Shown here piece by piece: positions 26,959 to 36,342 of a stretch of DNA of 64,000 nt. The position numbers and the translations under genes were made by a program. Each line of letters begins with the position of its first letter. The first letter of the stretch is position 1. This DNA is from Methanolinea sp. (GTDB lineage Archaea; Halobacteriota; Methanomicrobia; Methanomicrobiales; Methanospirillaceae): contig JASFYI010000003.1 in the NCBI GenBank assembly GCA_030055515.1, positions 124,001 through 188,000 of the forward strand. The letters are read 5' to 3'. The notes under the pieces were generated by a model that did not search any database, was not told the origin of the DNA, and saw nothing but the letters and a program-made list of their open reading frames with translations.

Positions 26959-27109
26959 CAGGAGCGCGTGCGGTTTTCATAAAATTATTGTATAAATAGT
27001 AACAAGAGTGTTACTTTACTGGATATTTTTAGTACCAGTATATATGTGAAAAGATTGAAACGGTTTATTATTTGTAATTTTTCCCAAAGATGGGTTATTA
27101 TTCATTTAT

Positions 27110-27125
27110 TTTTATATTTTAAAAT
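27110..27125 (+). promoter_or_regulatory. Probable TATA box of the mcr operon
   Basis: TTTTTATATTTTAAAA is the strongest TATA-like element before mcrB and predicts a leader of about 150 nt. A second candidate lies at 27038-27046; mapping the 5' end would decide. Confidence 0.45.
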
Positions 27126-27296
27126 TGCCAAATCAAATCAGAAACCTTTTATGGAGATAGCTAGTATAGTAGATTGTCCCGTGAGGGGACGTGCAGTAGT
27201 GACCGACATTCATCATCAGTGTTCCTTATAGCGGATGCCATAGTTCAGAAAACGTATTGTCACGCGACTCGTAGAAATCACAAAAGGGGATAAAAA

Positions 27297-28610
27297 ATGG
27301 CGAAATACAAAGACACCATCGATCTGTACGATGACAACGGGAAGCTGCTCAAGAGCGGGGTCAGCCTCGACAAGATAAGCCCTCTCACAAATGCGGGCAT
27401 CCTCAAGATCATCGATCTCACGAAGAGGACCGTCGCAGTAAACATCGCCGGGATTGACAACGCGCTCAAAACCGGTGCGATGGGAGGGAAGAACAACCAG
27501 ATCCTTGGACGGGCAATCAAGTGCGACTGCGTCAAGGATGTCGACGCCCTCGCCGAGAAGATTGCCGAGTACGTCTCTGTCACAAAGGGAGACGACACAA
27601 AGGTCATGAAGGTTGCAGGCGGCAAGATGCTCCTTGTCGAAGTTCCCACCGCCCGGATGAACGCAGCAGCCACTTATGATGCTGCGTCGACAGCGGTCGC
27701 CGCGGCGACTACCCTTGCGCTCGTGGAGCACTACAAAGTAGGAATGTGGGATGCTCCCTACGTCAAGTCCGCGGTATGGGGTTCATACCCTGTCACAATG
27801 GACATGCAGGGCGGAAACATCATCTCCGTGCTCTCGATCCCGCAGAACAACGAGGGTCTTGGGTACGCGCTGAGGAACATCCCGGCGAACCATGTGGCCA
27901 TGATGACCCACCGGAACGCCATGCAGACCGCGGCACTCTCGTGCACGTACGAGCAGGCGGGTGAATTCGAGATGGGCATGGCGATCGGTCCCTTCGAGCG
28001 CGCCCAGCTCCTCGCCTACGCGTACCAGGGCCTGAACGCGAACAACCTCGTCTACGACCTCGTCAAGGCAAACGGGAAGACAGGGACCATCGGTACTGTC
28101 GTCCAGAGCCTCGTCGAGAGGGCCATCGAGGACAAGGTCATCAAGCCCGGCAAGAAGGGCAAGAGCGGGTTCATCTTCTACGAGACGAAGGACCCGATGC
28201 TCTGGAATGCCTATGCATGTGCAGGCACGATGGCGGCCACGATGGTCAACTGTGGTGCCGGGCGGTTCGCACAGGCGGTCTCCTCCACGCTGCTCTACTT
28301 CAACGACCTGCTCGAGCACGAGACAGGTCTCACCAGTGCTGACTACGGGCGTGTCATGGGAACTGCCGTCGGGTTCTCCTTCTTCAGCCACTCGATCTAC
28401 GGTGGTGGAGGCCCCGGTGTGTTCAACGGCAACCACGTCGTGACGAGGCACGCAGCGGGTGTCGCGGTGCCGTGCGTGTGTGTCGCGTGTGCTCTTGACG
28501 CAGGGACCCAGATGTTCGGACCCGAGCAGACGTCCAAGGTCTACCAGGACACGTTCGGGCAGATCGACGTCTTCAAGCAGCCAATCCAGTCTATCGCAAA
28601 GGCCGTATAA
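27297..28610 (+). CDS. mcrB: Methyl-coenzyme M reductase beta subunit
   Basis: A 437-residue beta subunit of the nickel-F430 enzyme that makes methane from methyl-CoM and CoB. It starts MAKYKDTIDLYDDNGK and has typical segments ALVEHYKVGMWDAPYVKS, VWGSYPVTMDMQGGN, VGFSFFSHSIYGGGGPGVFNGNHV split over the C-terminal half, and HAAGVAVPCVCVACALDAGTQ. It is the first gene of mcrBDCGA. Confidence 0.98.
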   Translation: MAKYKDTIDLYDDNGKLLKSGVSLDKISPLTNAGILKIIDLTKRTVAVNIAGIDNALKTGAMGGKNNQILGRAIKCDCVKDVDALAEKIAEYVSVTKGDDTKVMKVAGGKMLLVEVPTARMNAAATYDAASTAVAAATTLALVEHYKVGMWDAPYVKSAVWGSYPVTMDMQGGNIISVLSIPQNNEGLGYALRNIPANHVAMMTHRNAMQTAALSCTYEQAGEFEMGMAIGPFERAQLLAYAYQGLNANNLVYDLVKANGKTGTIGTVVQSLVERAIEDKVIKPGKKGKSGFIFYETKDPMLWNAYACAGTMAATMVNCGAGRFAQAVSSTLLYFNDLLEHETGLTSADYGRVMGTAVGFSFFSHSIYGGGGPGVFNGNHVVTRHAAGVAVPCVCVACALDAGTQMFGPEQTSKVYQDTFGQIDVFKQPIQSIAKAV

Positions 28611-28623
28611 AACAGACGATAAA

Positions 28624-29094
28624 ATGACGGATGCCATATATCCTCAAGTCAGGATCGTGACCGAGCGTCTCATGAATCCCGAGACAGTCGAGCGCGTGAT
28701 GAACCTGATCATCGAGACAGGTGGGGTCCGGAGGGTCATCCTGAATGGCCCCCGGCTCCCCGCCACCGTCCCCTACGGTCCTGCGAGGGGTCTTCCCAAT
28801 CCCACGGAATACAGGAGGAAGATCAAGATCGGGGGCCAGGAGGTGGAACTGGAAGTCCACGTCGGGACCATCGTGCTCGAACTCGAAAACAGGGATTATA
28901 TCCCCGCGGTAAGGCAAGCCTGCGAGAAAGGCATCACGAAGTTCTCTTGGAGCCTCAACGAGGGCAGGTTCATGAAGACCGAGCCGTCTCTCGTTGACTA
29001 TGCCAAGTACGGACCCGATGCCGACAAGAACATCATAGGACTGACCGAACCGGGGAGAAAGTCAGGTCTGATCATCCTCCAGGGGAACAAGTGA
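28624..29094 (+). CDS. mcrD: Methyl-coenzyme M reductase operon protein D
   Basis: A 156-residue accessory protein that is not part of the mature enzyme; McrD is thought to help assembly or F430 handling. The N terminus MTDAIYPQVRIVTERL and VRRVILNGPRLPATVPYGPARG fit the family. The ATG at 28624 comes 13 bp after mcrB; an overlapping upstream start would extend into mcrB without homology. Confidence 0.94.
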   Translation: MTDAIYPQVRIVTERLMNPETVERVMNLIIETGGVRRVILNGPRLPATVPYGPARGLPNPTEYRRKIKIGGQEVELEVHVGTIVLELENRDYIPAVRQACEKGITKFSWSLNEGRFMKTEPSLVDYAKYGPDADKNIIGLTEPGRKSGLIILQGNK

Positions 29095-29097
29095 CCT

Positions 29098-29718
29098 ATG
29101 CCCATGGGACGAGTCACTCAGGTTGTCGACTGCAGGGAGACGATGGGGATGGGGAAAGGCGGAGGGATCGCCCAGCGCGGGACGATCTCGGAGTGCCGGT
29201 ACCCCGATGTCATCGTGGTGGGGATGTCCCCCGGGAGACGCCACGTGACGAAACCCGTCTGCGACATCACGTCTGCACTCCGGCAACAGGGAATCGAGTA
29301 CGGCATCAGCACGCTCGTCCTGAATGCGGGCTCAGGGGTTCCCCCCGATGCCGCGAACATCGGGGGTGCAGTCCTCGGGGCATACTTCGGCCTGACCGAC
29401 AAGGAAATCAGCCAGATCGAGAAGCACCGCGTCGCCATCCTCCACCACGGGAATGTCCGTTCCCACGTGGTGCACAAGGTCCGCTTCATCCTGCAGGCCT
29501 GTGACGTGAAGGCCGTCGTGGTGTCGCAGGCACCTGTAGACTTCGAGGATTTTGCCCGGGAAGGTGTGAAAACCGCTCTCGTGATGCCACCTCCGGACAA
29601 GGTAAAAACAAAGGGAACGGTGATGGCAATAGTGAGCGGGGTGACCCGTGGCCAGACACCGACCCGGGAAAAAATGGCAGAAGTCATTCACGCCGTAATG
29701 CGGTTGATCAAAAACTAG
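29098..29718 (+). CDS. mcrC: Methyl-coenzyme M reductase operon protein C
   Basis: A 206-residue McrC, associated with the ATP-dependent activation complex that reduces Ni-F430 to Ni(I). Typical segments are QVVDCRETMGMGKGGGIAQRG, here residues 8-28, VGMSPGRRHVTKPVCD and LNAGSGVPPDAANIGGAVLGAYFG. It starts 3 bp after mcrD and ends 13 bp before mcrG. Confidence 0.95.
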   Translation: MPMGRVTQVVDCRETMGMGKGGGIAQRGTISECRYPDVIVVGMSPGRRHVTKPVCDITSALRQQGIEYGISTLVLNAGSGVPPDAANIGGAVLGAYFGLTDKEISQIEKHRVAILHHGNVRSHVVHKVRFILQACDVKAVVVSQAPVDFEDFAREGVKTALVMPPPDKVKTKGTVMAIVSGVTRGQTPTREKMAEVIHAVMRLIKN

Positions 29719-29731
29719 GAGTGATAAAAAA

Positions 29732-30496
29732 ATGGCATACAAACCACAATTTGGGCCCGGAACTTCCACCGTTGCTCAGAACAGGCGCAGAGTGATGGAC
29801 CCCAACTACAAGTTGGAGAAGGTCCGTGACATCTCTGACGAGGATATCGTATTGCTTATGGGACACAGGGCACCCGGTGCAGCGTATCCCACATGTCACC
29901 CACCGCTCACCGAGCAGCAGGAGCCAGACTGCCCCATAAGGAAGTTGGTGACTCCTATCGAGGGAGCAAAGCACGGGGACAGGATAAGGTACATCCAGTT
30001 TGCCGATTCGATGTACAACGGCCCGTGCCAGCCATACCTCCGTTCTTATCTCGCATCATACCGCTACCGCGGTGTTGACCCGGGTACCCTCTCCGGCCGC
30101 CAGATCGTGGAGTGCCGCGAGCGTGACCTCGAGAAGATCGCGAAAGAGCTCGTTGCGACCGAGATCTTCGACCCCGCACGCACCGGTATCCGCGGCGCGA
30201 CCGTGCACGGGCACTCCCTCAGGCTTTCCGAGGACGGGATGATGTTCGACATGCTCCAGAGGTGCATCCTCGACAAGAAGTCGGGCGTCGTCAAGTACGT
30301 GAAGAACCAGATCGGGGAGCCGCTGGACAAGGAGGTCAAGGTCGGAAAACCGATGGACGAGAAGTGGCTGAAGCAGCACAGCACGATCTTCCACTCGCTC
30401 GTGGGAGAGCCGTTCCGGTCTGACCAGGAGTATATCGAATATGTCCAGAGGGTGCACTCCCTGCGGACAAAGTATGGATTCATGCCGACGGAGTGA
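29732..30496 (+). CDS. mcrG: Methyl-coenzyme M reductase gamma subunit
   Basis: A 254-residue gamma subunit. It starts MAYKPQFGPGTSTVAQNRR and contains the conserved LMGHRAPGAAYPTCHPP, DSMYNGPCQPYLRSY and LSGRQIVECRERDLE. The gamma subunit contributes residues around F430 and the CoB channel. It is followed by mcrA after 6 bp. Confidence 0.98.
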   Translation: MAYKPQFGPGTSTVAQNRRRVMDPNYKLEKVRDISDEDIVLLMGHRAPGAAYPTCHPPLTEQQEPDCPIRKLVTPIEGAKHGDRIRYIQFADSMYNGPCQPYLRSYLASYRYRGVDPGTLSGRQIVECRERDLEKIAKELVATEIFDPARTGIRGATVHGHSLRLSEDGMMFDMLQRCILDKKSGVVKYVKNQIGEPLDKEVKVGKPMDEKWLKQHSTIFHSLVGEPFRSDQEYIEYVQRVHSLRTKYGFMPTE

Positions 30497-30502
30497 TGCG
30501 CA

Positions 30503-32206
30503 ATGGCAAAGAAGATTGAGAGAACCCAGAAACTCTTCCTGAAGGCCCTCAAGAACAAATTCGCAGAGGACCCGCAGAGCACGACCACGGTGTATTCCAG
30601 GGTAGGTCTCAAGCAATCTCCAAGGAAGATGGAATTCGTCAAGGCCGGGAAGATTGCGGAGATGTCCCGTGGAATCGCCATGTACGACCCCGTGCGCTGC
30701 CACCTCGGTGGGATCCCCCTCGGGCAGCGCCAGCTGATGACCTACGAGGTCTCCGGGACGGGCGTGTTCGTGGAGGGTGACGACCTGCACTTCGTCAACA
30801 ACGCTGCAATGCAGCAGATGTGGGACGACATCCGCAGGACAATCATCGTCAACATGGACCTCGCCCACCAGACGCTCCAGAAGAGGCTGGGCAAGGAAGT
30901 CACCCCCGAGACCATCAACGAGTACCTCCACGTGGTCAACCACGCGATGCCCGGTGCAGCCGTGGTCCAGGAGCACATGGTCGAGACCCACCCCGGCCTC
31001 GTCGATGACTGTTACCTCAAGGTCTTCACCGGCGACGACGAGATGGTCGACGACCTCGAGCCCCAGTTCGTCATCAACATCGACAAGCTCTTCCCGGCAA
31101 AGCAGGCCGCCCAGCTGAAGGCAGCCGTCGGGAAGTCCATGTGGCAGGCCATCCACATCCCGACCATCGTCTCGAGAACCTGCGACGGTGGGACGACGTC
31201 CCGCTGGTCTGCGATGCAGCTCGGCATGTCCTTCATCGGTGCGTACCGCATGTGCGCCGGTGAGGCCGCGGTCGCCGACCTCGCGTTCGCCGCGAAGCAC
31301 GCGGGCGTTATCCAGATGGCCGAGATCCTGCCTGCCCGCCGTGCCCGTGGCCCGAACGAGCCGGGTGGTATCAAGTTCGGACACTTCGCAGACATGATCC
31401 AGACCGACAGGAAGTACCCGAACGACCCCGCCCGCGCATCTCTCGAGGTCGTCGCTGCAGGGACGATGCTCTTTGACCAGATCTGGCTCGGGTCCTACAT
31501 GTCCGGCGGTGTCGGGTTCACGCAGTACGCCACAGCCGCCTACACCGACAACATCCTCGACGACTTCACGTACTACGGGATGGACTATATCAAGGACAAG
31601 TACAAGGTCGACTGGCAGAACCCGAACGAGAAGGACAAGGTCAAGCCCAGCCAGGATGTCATCAACGACATCGCAACCGAGGTCACCCTCTACGGGATGG
31701 AGCAGTACGAGCACTTCCCGACCATGCTAGAAGACCACTTCGGCGGTTCCCAGCGTGCCTCGGTCCTCGCCGCTGCGTCCGGTCTCACAACCGCGATCGC
31801 AACAGGCAACTCGAATGCCGGGCTGAACGGCTGGTACCTCTCGATGCTCCTGCACAAGGAGGGCTGGTCACGCCTCGGGTTCTACGGATACGACCTCCAG
31901 GACCAGTGCGGCTCGGCGAACACCGAGTCGATCCGCGCAGACGAGGGTTGTGTCGGCGAACTCCGCGGACCGAACTACCCGAACTACGCGATGAACGTCG
32001 GTCACCAGGGAGAGTACGCCGCGATCTGCGGTGCAGCGCACTACACCCGCGGCGATGCATGGACTCTCAACCCGCTGATCAAGATCACGTTCGCGGACCC
32101 GTCCCTCAAGTTCGACTTCGCCGAGCCGAGACGCGAGTTCGCCCGCGGTGCGATCAGGGAGTTCATGCCGGCCGGGGAGCGCTCCCTCATCATCCCCGCA
32201 CGGTAA
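30503..32206 (+). CDS. mcrA: Methyl-coenzyme M reductase alpha subunit
   Basis: A 567-residue catalytic subunit. The segment [19 protein letters not shown] includes the arginine methylated in other methanogens, and [19 protein letters not shown] holds the thioglycine site; both are intact. The C-terminal [19 protein letters not shown] is typical. Only one mcr operon is in the window. A seven-T terminator follows within 20 bp of the stop. Confidence 0.99.
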   Translation: MAKKIERTQKLFLKALKNKFAEDPQSTTTVYSRVGLKQSPRKMEFVKAGKIAEMSRGIAMYDPVRCHLGGIPLGQRQLMTYEVSGTGVFVEGDDLHFVNNAAMQQMWDDIRRTIIVNMDLAHQTLQKRLGKEVTPETINEYLHVVNHAMPGAAVVQEHMVETHPGLVDDCYLKVFTGDDEMVDDLEPQFVINIDKLFPAKQAAQLKAAVGKSMWQAIHIPTIVSRTCDGGTTSRWSAMQLGMSFIGAYRMCAGEAAVADLAFAAKHAGVIQMAEILPARRARGPNEPGGIKFGHFADMIQTDRKYPNDPARASLEVVAAGTMLFDQIWLGSYMSGGVGFTQYATAAYTDNILDDFTYYGMDYIKDKYKVDWQNPNEKDKVKPSQDVINDIATEVTLYGMEQYEHFPTMLEDHFGGSQRASVLAAASGLTTAIATGNSNAGLNGWYLSMLLHKEGWSRLGFYGYDLQDQCGSANTESIRADEGCVGELRGPNYPNYAMNVGHQGEYAAICGAAHYTRGDAWTLNPLIKITFADPSLKFDFAEPRREFARGAIREFMPAGERSLIIPAR

Positions 32207-32214
32207 ACCCCCAA

Positions 32215-32228
32215 AAACCTTTTTTTCC
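32215..32228 (+). terminator. T-run terminator of the mcr operon
   Basis: AAACC followed by seven T (32220-32226), directly after mcrA. This is the same AAACCTTTTT pattern seen after fwdC and mtrH. Confidence 0.55.
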
Positions 32229-32266
32229 GCAGTAGCTACTCCCAGTTTCCCAACGGCGGGAGATCT

Positions 32267-32280
32267 TTCTCAATTGAGAA
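32267..32280. repeat. 14-bp perfect palindrome between mcr and mtr operons
   Basis: TTCTCAATTGAGAA is its own reverse complement and is flanked by GATC-type half-matches (GATCT...AGATC). It lies about 100 bp upstream of the mtr TATA box and may be a regulator site. Confidence 0.5.
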
Positions 32281-32367
32281 GAGATCAAACATACTTGATT
32301 TAATTAAATAATTTATTCTTAATTATCCCGTAAATGTATTTTTTTGGCATTTACGCCATTTAAATCG

Positions 32368-32377
32368 CTTATATACG
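32368..32377 (+). promoter_or_regulatory. TATA box of the mtr operon
   Basis: CTTATATACG resembles the fwd-hdr box (CTATATACGG). It predicts a start near 32400 and a leader of about 110 nt. Confidence 0.55.
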
Positions 32378-32381
32378 CAAT

Positions 32382-32393
32382 TGTTTCGAAACA
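32382..32393. promoter_or_regulatory. 12-bp palindrome between TATA and start of the mtr operon
   Basis: TGTTTCGAAACA is a perfect palindrome between the TATA box and the expected start site, where a bound repressor would block polymerase. Confidence 0.5.
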
Positions 32394-32510
32394 TTTAACT
32401 CTTTCATCATCAACTGTTAGATGAACCACAAAGGGTTTGTACTCGATGTGAGTGGCAATGCTGATTGAACACTCTCGTGCACTCTTCTACGCACGCAGGG
32501 AGGAGGCTAA

Positions 32511-33410
32511 ATGGAAAGTATTGCGTTTGGCATTGGAATAACTGCATTGGCAGGAGCTCTTGCCGCCGTGGCCGGTGCAGCGGAGAACACTGAGTCCGAT
32601 ATCGGGTCGCAGGGTGACCCGAACTCACAGGTCCAGCTCGCTCCGCAGATGGGGTACCTGCACCGCATCTTCAACAAGGCCATCGCCGGTGAACCGCCGG
32701 CATACGGCCTGTGGGTCGCACTCGGTGCCGGTCTCGCATGGGCTTTCATGGCAATGCACGTGAACCCGATACTCGCCATCGTGCTCGGGTGTGCCCTCGC
32801 CGTATTCGTGCAGGGCGTGTACGCGACCACCGCGTACCTGGGCAGGATCGCGAGCCTTTCGAAGTTCGGCCAGCCCGTCTTCATCGACGTGCTGAAATCG
32901 ATGACCACGGTCACCATGGCCCACGCCTTCGTGGCGATATTCACGACCGTGACGATCTGCCACCTGATCAACGCCGCACTCGGCCACCCGTTCCCGCTGC
33001 CCCTGCTCGGGCTCGTGTGGGGTATCGCGCTCGGTGCAGCCGGTTCCGCGACAGGAAACCCGTTCTACGGGAAGGAGAGGCAGTATCAGACCCAGAAGTT
33101 CGGGGCCGGTGTACCCATCGCCGCGTCCGGGAACATCGTCCGCTACGCCGAGGCTGGGGAGAGGAACTCCCTCGACAATGGCTGGTTCTCTGCGAAGCTT
33201 GGCGGTCCCGCCTCTGGTCTCTGCTTCGGGCTGATCGTCTTCCTCGAGCTCTGGCGCACAGTCCTCTTCGAGAAGGTCGGTGCGGGGTGGGGAGCGATCG
33301 TCGTGGGTATCATCATGATCCTCATCTTCACCGTGATCGACCGGTACATCGAGGTCTGGGCACGGAAGACCTACGGGCCGTACACCGAGCCCGCGAAGGA
33401 GGGATCGTGA
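32511..33410 (+). CDS. mtrE: Methyltransferase Mtr subunit E
   Basis: A 299-residue integral membrane subunit of the sodium-pumping N5-methyl-tetrahydromethanopterin:coenzyme M methyltransferase. It has several hydrophobic helices (for example IAFGIGITALAGALAAVAG at the N terminus and WGAIVVGIIMILIFTVIDR near the end) and the family loop EPPAYGLWVALGAG. GGAGGAGG precedes the ATG. It is the first gene of the mtr operon. Confidence 0.96.
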   Translation: MESIAFGIGITALAGALAAVAGAAENTESDIGSQGDPNSQVQLAPQMGYLHRIFNKAIAGEPPAYGLWVALGAGLAWAFMAMHVNPILAIVLGCALAVFVQGVYATTAYLGRIASLSKFGQPVFIDVLKSMTTVTMAHAFVAIFTTVTICHLINAALGHPFPLPLLGLVWGIALGAAGSATGNPFYGKERQYQTQKFGAGVPIAASGNIVRYAEAGERNSLDNGWFSAKLGGPASGLCFGLIVFLELWRTVLFEKVGAGWGAIVVGIIMILIFTVIDRYIEVWARKTYGPYTEPAKEGS

Positions 33411-33414
33411 GACC

Positions 33415-34251
33415 ATGACAGCCATCGGTGCGAAACCGGCTGCCGGTGCGACGATGGACATCCCCTCGACGATCGCGGGGATCATCCTGCTGATCGTCAT
33501 CGTGGGAGCGACGTACTTCCTCGTCGGGCCGGGAATGATGTTCTACGCCCTCCTCGGCGTCATAATCGGCGGACTCCTGATATCGTTCGGCGTCCACTTC
33601 GTCCCCGTCGGCGGTGCGCCCGCCGCGATGGGCCAGGCGCCGGGGATCGCGACGGGTGTCGCGATGCTCGCTGCCGGTGCGGGTCTCGCGGGCCTCTTCG
33701 GTGGCGCGTGGGCCGCGGAACAGGGCCTCGCCGTCGCCGTCATCACGGGTGCCGTGGGTGGCGGCCTGATGATGGCCATCACGTGCATGTTCGTCACCTT
33801 CATCTACGTCTTTGGCATGGGCATCCCCTCCGCGTCCGGAAAAGTCGCGAAGGACCCCATCACGGGTGACACGCAGACAGAATACAAGTCCCAGGGGACC
33901 GAGGGACACGGGCTCCCGTTCGTCTCCTACGTCGGTGGCGTCACGGGAGGTATCCTCGGCGGTGGCGGCGGGACGCTGATCTACATCATGCTCCTCGACG
34001 TCTACAAGGAGGCGCTCCCCGCCATGATGAAGGCGCAGGCCGCCCAGGTCGTCCCGATCGCGGTCAGCCTCGCGGGGATCTTCGCCATCGGCATGTTCCT
34101 CGTGAACGCGGTGCTCACGGCGTACAACATCACGGGGACGATCGAAGGCCCCCACGACCCGAAGTTCAAGCGCTTCCCCCGGGCACTCGTCGCCTCCGCG
34201 GTGGCATCGGCCCTCTGCGGGATGGTCGCAATCCTGATCGTGGCCATGTGA
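33415..34251 (+). CDS. mtrD: Methyltransferase Mtr subunit D
   Basis: A 278-residue multi-pass membrane subunit that, with MtrC and MtrE, forms the sodium-translocating part of Mtr. It has a family-typical segment FGVHFVPVGGAPAAMGQ and several Gly/Ala-rich transmembrane helices. It starts 4 bp after mtrE and ends just before mtrC. Confidence 0.95.
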   Translation: MTAIGAKPAAGATMDIPSTIAGIILLIVIVGATYFLVGPGMMFYALLGVIIGGLLISFGVHFVPVGGAPAAMGQAPGIATGVAMLAAGAGLAGLFGGAWAAEQGLAVAVITGAVGGGLMMAITCMFVTFIYVFGMGIPSASGKVAKDPITGDTQTEYKSQGTEGHGLPFVSYVGGVTGGILGGGGGTLIYIMLLDVYKEALPAMMKAQAAQVVPIAVSLAGIFAIGMFLVNAVLTAYNITGTIEGPHDPKFKRFPRALVASAVASALCGMVAILIVAM

Positions 34252-34261
34252 GGTGCGTAAA

Positions 34262-35110
34262 ATGACAGTCAAAGTCGAAGTAGTCGAGGGAGGAATTCCC
34301 CACAACACGATCATGGCAGCAGGCCTCGTCGCGTCGGTCATATTCGTGTACCTGACCTACGCGAACGTGCTCACGCAGACCCAGCTCTTCTCGTTCTTCG
34401 GGGGGCTCGCTGCCGTTGCCGCGATCACGTGGGGGAGCCACACCATCAAACACCTGTGCAGCTACGGTATCGGGACGGGTGTCCCGTCCGCGGGGATGAT
34501 GGCATTCGGGTCCGGTGTCATCGCGATGCTGTTCGCGACGAAGTTCGGGGTCGCCTCGCCGATCGTCGCCGTCGTCCTCGCCGCGGTCATCGGTGCAGTC
34601 CTCGGGTTCCTCTCGAACAACGTCCTGAACATGAGGATTCCCGTGATGATCCAGTCGCTCACCGAGATGGCGATCGTGGGGGCCCTCGTGCTCATGGGAT
34701 TCGCAGCGATGATAACGGGGTCGTTCGAGTTCCACGCCCTGACGTCCGGCTCCGTCTCCATCCTCGGGCTCTCCCTGCCGAGCTACCAGGCATCCTTCAT
34801 CGGGGGATCCCTGATCGCAGTTGTCTTCATGCTCGGCGGGATCGCGGTCCAGCACCCGTTCAACGCGTGCCTCGGCCCGAACTGGACCCAGGACAGGATG
34901 CTCACGCTCGCGCAGGAGTGCGGGTTCCTCTCGATGATCACGGCCGCGGTCATGTCGATGGTCTTCCTGTCTCTCTCGGCCGCGCTCGTCTCGCTCGTGG
35001 TGGCAATCGTGGGCTGGTACTACACGTACACGAAGTACATCGGCCTTGCCAAGAGGGACGCGGCAGCCTGGCTCGATGCAAAGCCGATTCCGGAACTGGA
35101 GGGACACTAG
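34262..35110 (+). CDS. mtrC: Methyltransferase Mtr subunit C
   Basis: A 282-residue multi-pass membrane subunit. It begins MTVKVEVVEGGIPHNTIMA and has family segments ITWGSHTIKHLCSYGIGTGVPSAG (residues around 60-83) and HPFNACLGPNWTQDRMLTLA. I chose the ATG at 34262, 6 bp after GAGGTG, over a GTG at 34253 that lies within that ribosome-binding site. Confidence 0.94.
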   Translation: MTVKVEVVEGGIPHNTIMAAGLVASVIFVYLTYANVLTQTQLFSFFGGLAAVAAITWGSHTIKHLCSYGIGTGVPSAGMMAFGSGVIAMLFATKFGVASPIVAVVLAAVIGAVLGFLSNNVLNMRIPVMIQSLTEMAIVGALVLMGFAAMITGSFEFHALTSGSVSILGLSLPSYQASFIGGSLIAVVFMLGGIAVQHPFNACLGPNWTQDRMLTLAQECGFLSMITAAVMSMVFLSLSAALVSLVVAIVGWYYTYTKYIGLAKRDAAAWLDAKPIPELEGH

Positions 35111-35392
35111 ATGTACGTCGAGGTTCTTCCCGAGTTCGGACTGGTCTGCGATCCGATGATCGGTGTCGTGACCACTGCGGGTGAATCGTATGCACCCATC
35201 ATCGAGAAGATAGGTGACCTCGAGGCGATCGCAGATGACCTCGTCAACATGCTCTCCGCGGAGGGGAACTTCCTCGCGTCGTTCCCGAACAGGGAGAAGA
35301 CACTCCCCACGGCGGGTGCTGCAACGGCCTACTGGTACGGGCTGGCGGTGGGACTCCTGATCGCCGGGGTGTACGTATTCCACCTGTTATGA
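35111..35392 (+). CDS. mtrB: Methyltransferase Mtr subunit B
   Basis: A 93-residue subunit with one C-terminal transmembrane helix ([20 protein letters not shown]). The N terminus [18 protein letters not shown] is typical of MtrB. It sits between mtrC and the first mtrA and directly abuts mtrC. Confidence 0.93.
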   Translation: MYVEVLPEFGLVCDPMIGVVTTAGESYAPIIEKIGDLEAIADDLVNMLSAEGNFLASFPNREKTLPTAGAATAYWYGLAVGLLIAGVYVFHLL

Positions 35393-35908
35393 GGTGAGAG
35401 AGATGGTAGAGAAGAAATCACCAGCAAGCGGGTGGCCGGTCGTCCAGGGAGATTTCCACGCGGGCGACCCCCAGAGCCCGGTCGCGGTCATGACATGCGG
35501 GTCGCACCTCGACGAGAAGGCCATCTGCGAAGGCGGAGCCGCCATCGCGGGGTCCTGCAAGACCGAGAACCTCGGCCTCGAGAAGGTCATCGCGAACATC
35601 ATCTCCAACCCCAACATCCGGTTCCTCCTGCTCTGCGGGACCGAGGTGAAGGGCCACCTCGCGGGCCAGACGATGGCTGCACTCCACAAGAACGGCGTCA
35701 AGGACGGGAGGGTCGTCGGTGCTGAGGGTGCAATCCCCTTCATCGAGAACCTCAAGGACGACGCCATCAAGCGCTTCCAGGAGCAGGTCGAACTGGTCAA
35801 CATCATGGAGACCGAGGACCTCGGGACCATCAAGGCCAAGATCGCGGAACTCAAGGCCCGCGACCCGGGCGCCTTCCCCGCGGACCCGATGGTCGTCGAG
35901 GTCAAGGA
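35389..35908 (+). repeat. 520-bp direct repeat, copy 1 (mtrA coding part and its ribosome-binding site)
   Basis: Matches 36334-36853 at a constant offset of 945 bp. By eye there are four base differences, all within the first 65 bp after the ATG, then about 440 bp with none. It includes the upstream ATGAGGTGAGAGAG ribosome-binding region. Confidence 0.95.
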
Positions 35909-36128
35909 GGCCGCCGCGGGTGGCACGGAGGAGGCCGGCGGAGTTATCCGGCCGCTTTCCGGGGAACTCGCCCTGATCCACGCCCGGATGAAGATCATCG
36001 AGAAGATGGTGACGGACATAGGGTACCGCGACAAGTTCGCTGCCGGAGTGTACGCGGGCAAGATCGAGGGGATCATGATCGGCCTGATCGTGTCGTTCAC
36101 CGTCCTCGGTTTCATGCTGATGGGGTGA
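35403..36128 (+). CDS. mtrA: Methyltransferase Mtr subunit A, first copy (complete)
   Basis: A 241-residue corrinoid subunit that accepts the methyl group on Co(I) and passes it to coenzyme M. The lower-ligand His is His85 in [10 protein letters not shown]. The C-terminal helix [19 protein letters not shown] anchors it in the membrane, as in ordinary MtrA. The ATG at 35403 follows GAGGTGAGAG. Residues 1-168 are repeated with a single change (position 2) in the gene at 36348. Confidence 0.96.
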   Translation: MVEKKSPASGWPVVQGDFHAGDPQSPVAVMTCGSHLDEKAICEGGAAIAGSCKTENLGLEKVIANIISNPNIRFLLLCGTEVKGHLAGQTMAALHKNGVKDGRVVGAEGAIPFIENLKDDAIKRFQEQVELVNIMETEDLGTIKAKIAELKARDPGAFPADPMVVEVKEAAAGGTEEAGGVIRPLSGELALIHARMKIIEKMVTDIGYRDKFAAGVYAGKIEGIMIGLIVSFTVLGFMLMG

Positions 36129-36135
36129 GGGAAGA

Positions 36136-36342
36136 ATGGCAGAAGAAGGACAGAAAATGGCAGGACCGATCCGGATGGTCGCCATCGAGAACATGATGGA
36201 GAACATCCGGTACAAGGCGCAGTTGATCGCGAGGTCGAACAAGTACGACTCCGCGATCCTCGGCATGGGCCTCGTCGGGTTCGCCGCGGGATTGCTGACC
36301 GCGCTGGTCCTGATCGTGGTGCCTGCCCTTGTCATGAGGTGA
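36136..36342 (+). CDS. mtrF: Methyltransferase Mtr subunit F
   Basis: A 68-residue subunit with a short N-terminal soluble part ([18 protein letters not shown]) and one C-terminal transmembrane helix, [20 protein letters not shown]. Size and the YKAQLI.R pattern fit MtrF. It lies between the two mtrA copies. Confidence 0.9.
   Translation: MAEEGQKMAGPIRMVAIENMMENIRYKAQLIARSNKYDSAILGMGLVGFAAGLLTALVLIVVPALVMR

Larger units (their letters stand above)
26928..27296. other. Intergenic region fwdC-mcrB: terminator and mcr promoter
   Basis: AT-rich, no gene. Near the left end is a T run (26954-26958). Further on are two TATA candidates, GTATATATG at about 27038-27046 and TTTTTATATTTTAAAA at 27110-27125; the second is 172 bp before the ATG. 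In the putative leader GTCCC-GTGAG-GGGAC (27176-27190) can form a short hairpin. Confidence 0.7.
32207..32510. other. Intergenic region mcrA-mtrE
   Basis: AT-rich, no gene. From left to right it holds the mcr terminator, a 14-bp perfect palindrome (32267-32280), the mtr TATA box (32368-32377), a 12-bp perfect palindrome (32382-32393) and a GGAGGAGG ribosome-binding site before mtrE. Confidence 0.75.

Noticed and set aside
27046-27231. 61-codon open frame in the mcr leader
   Set aside because: GTG start without a ribosome-binding site, in AT-rich DNA holding the promoter; no similarity recognised.
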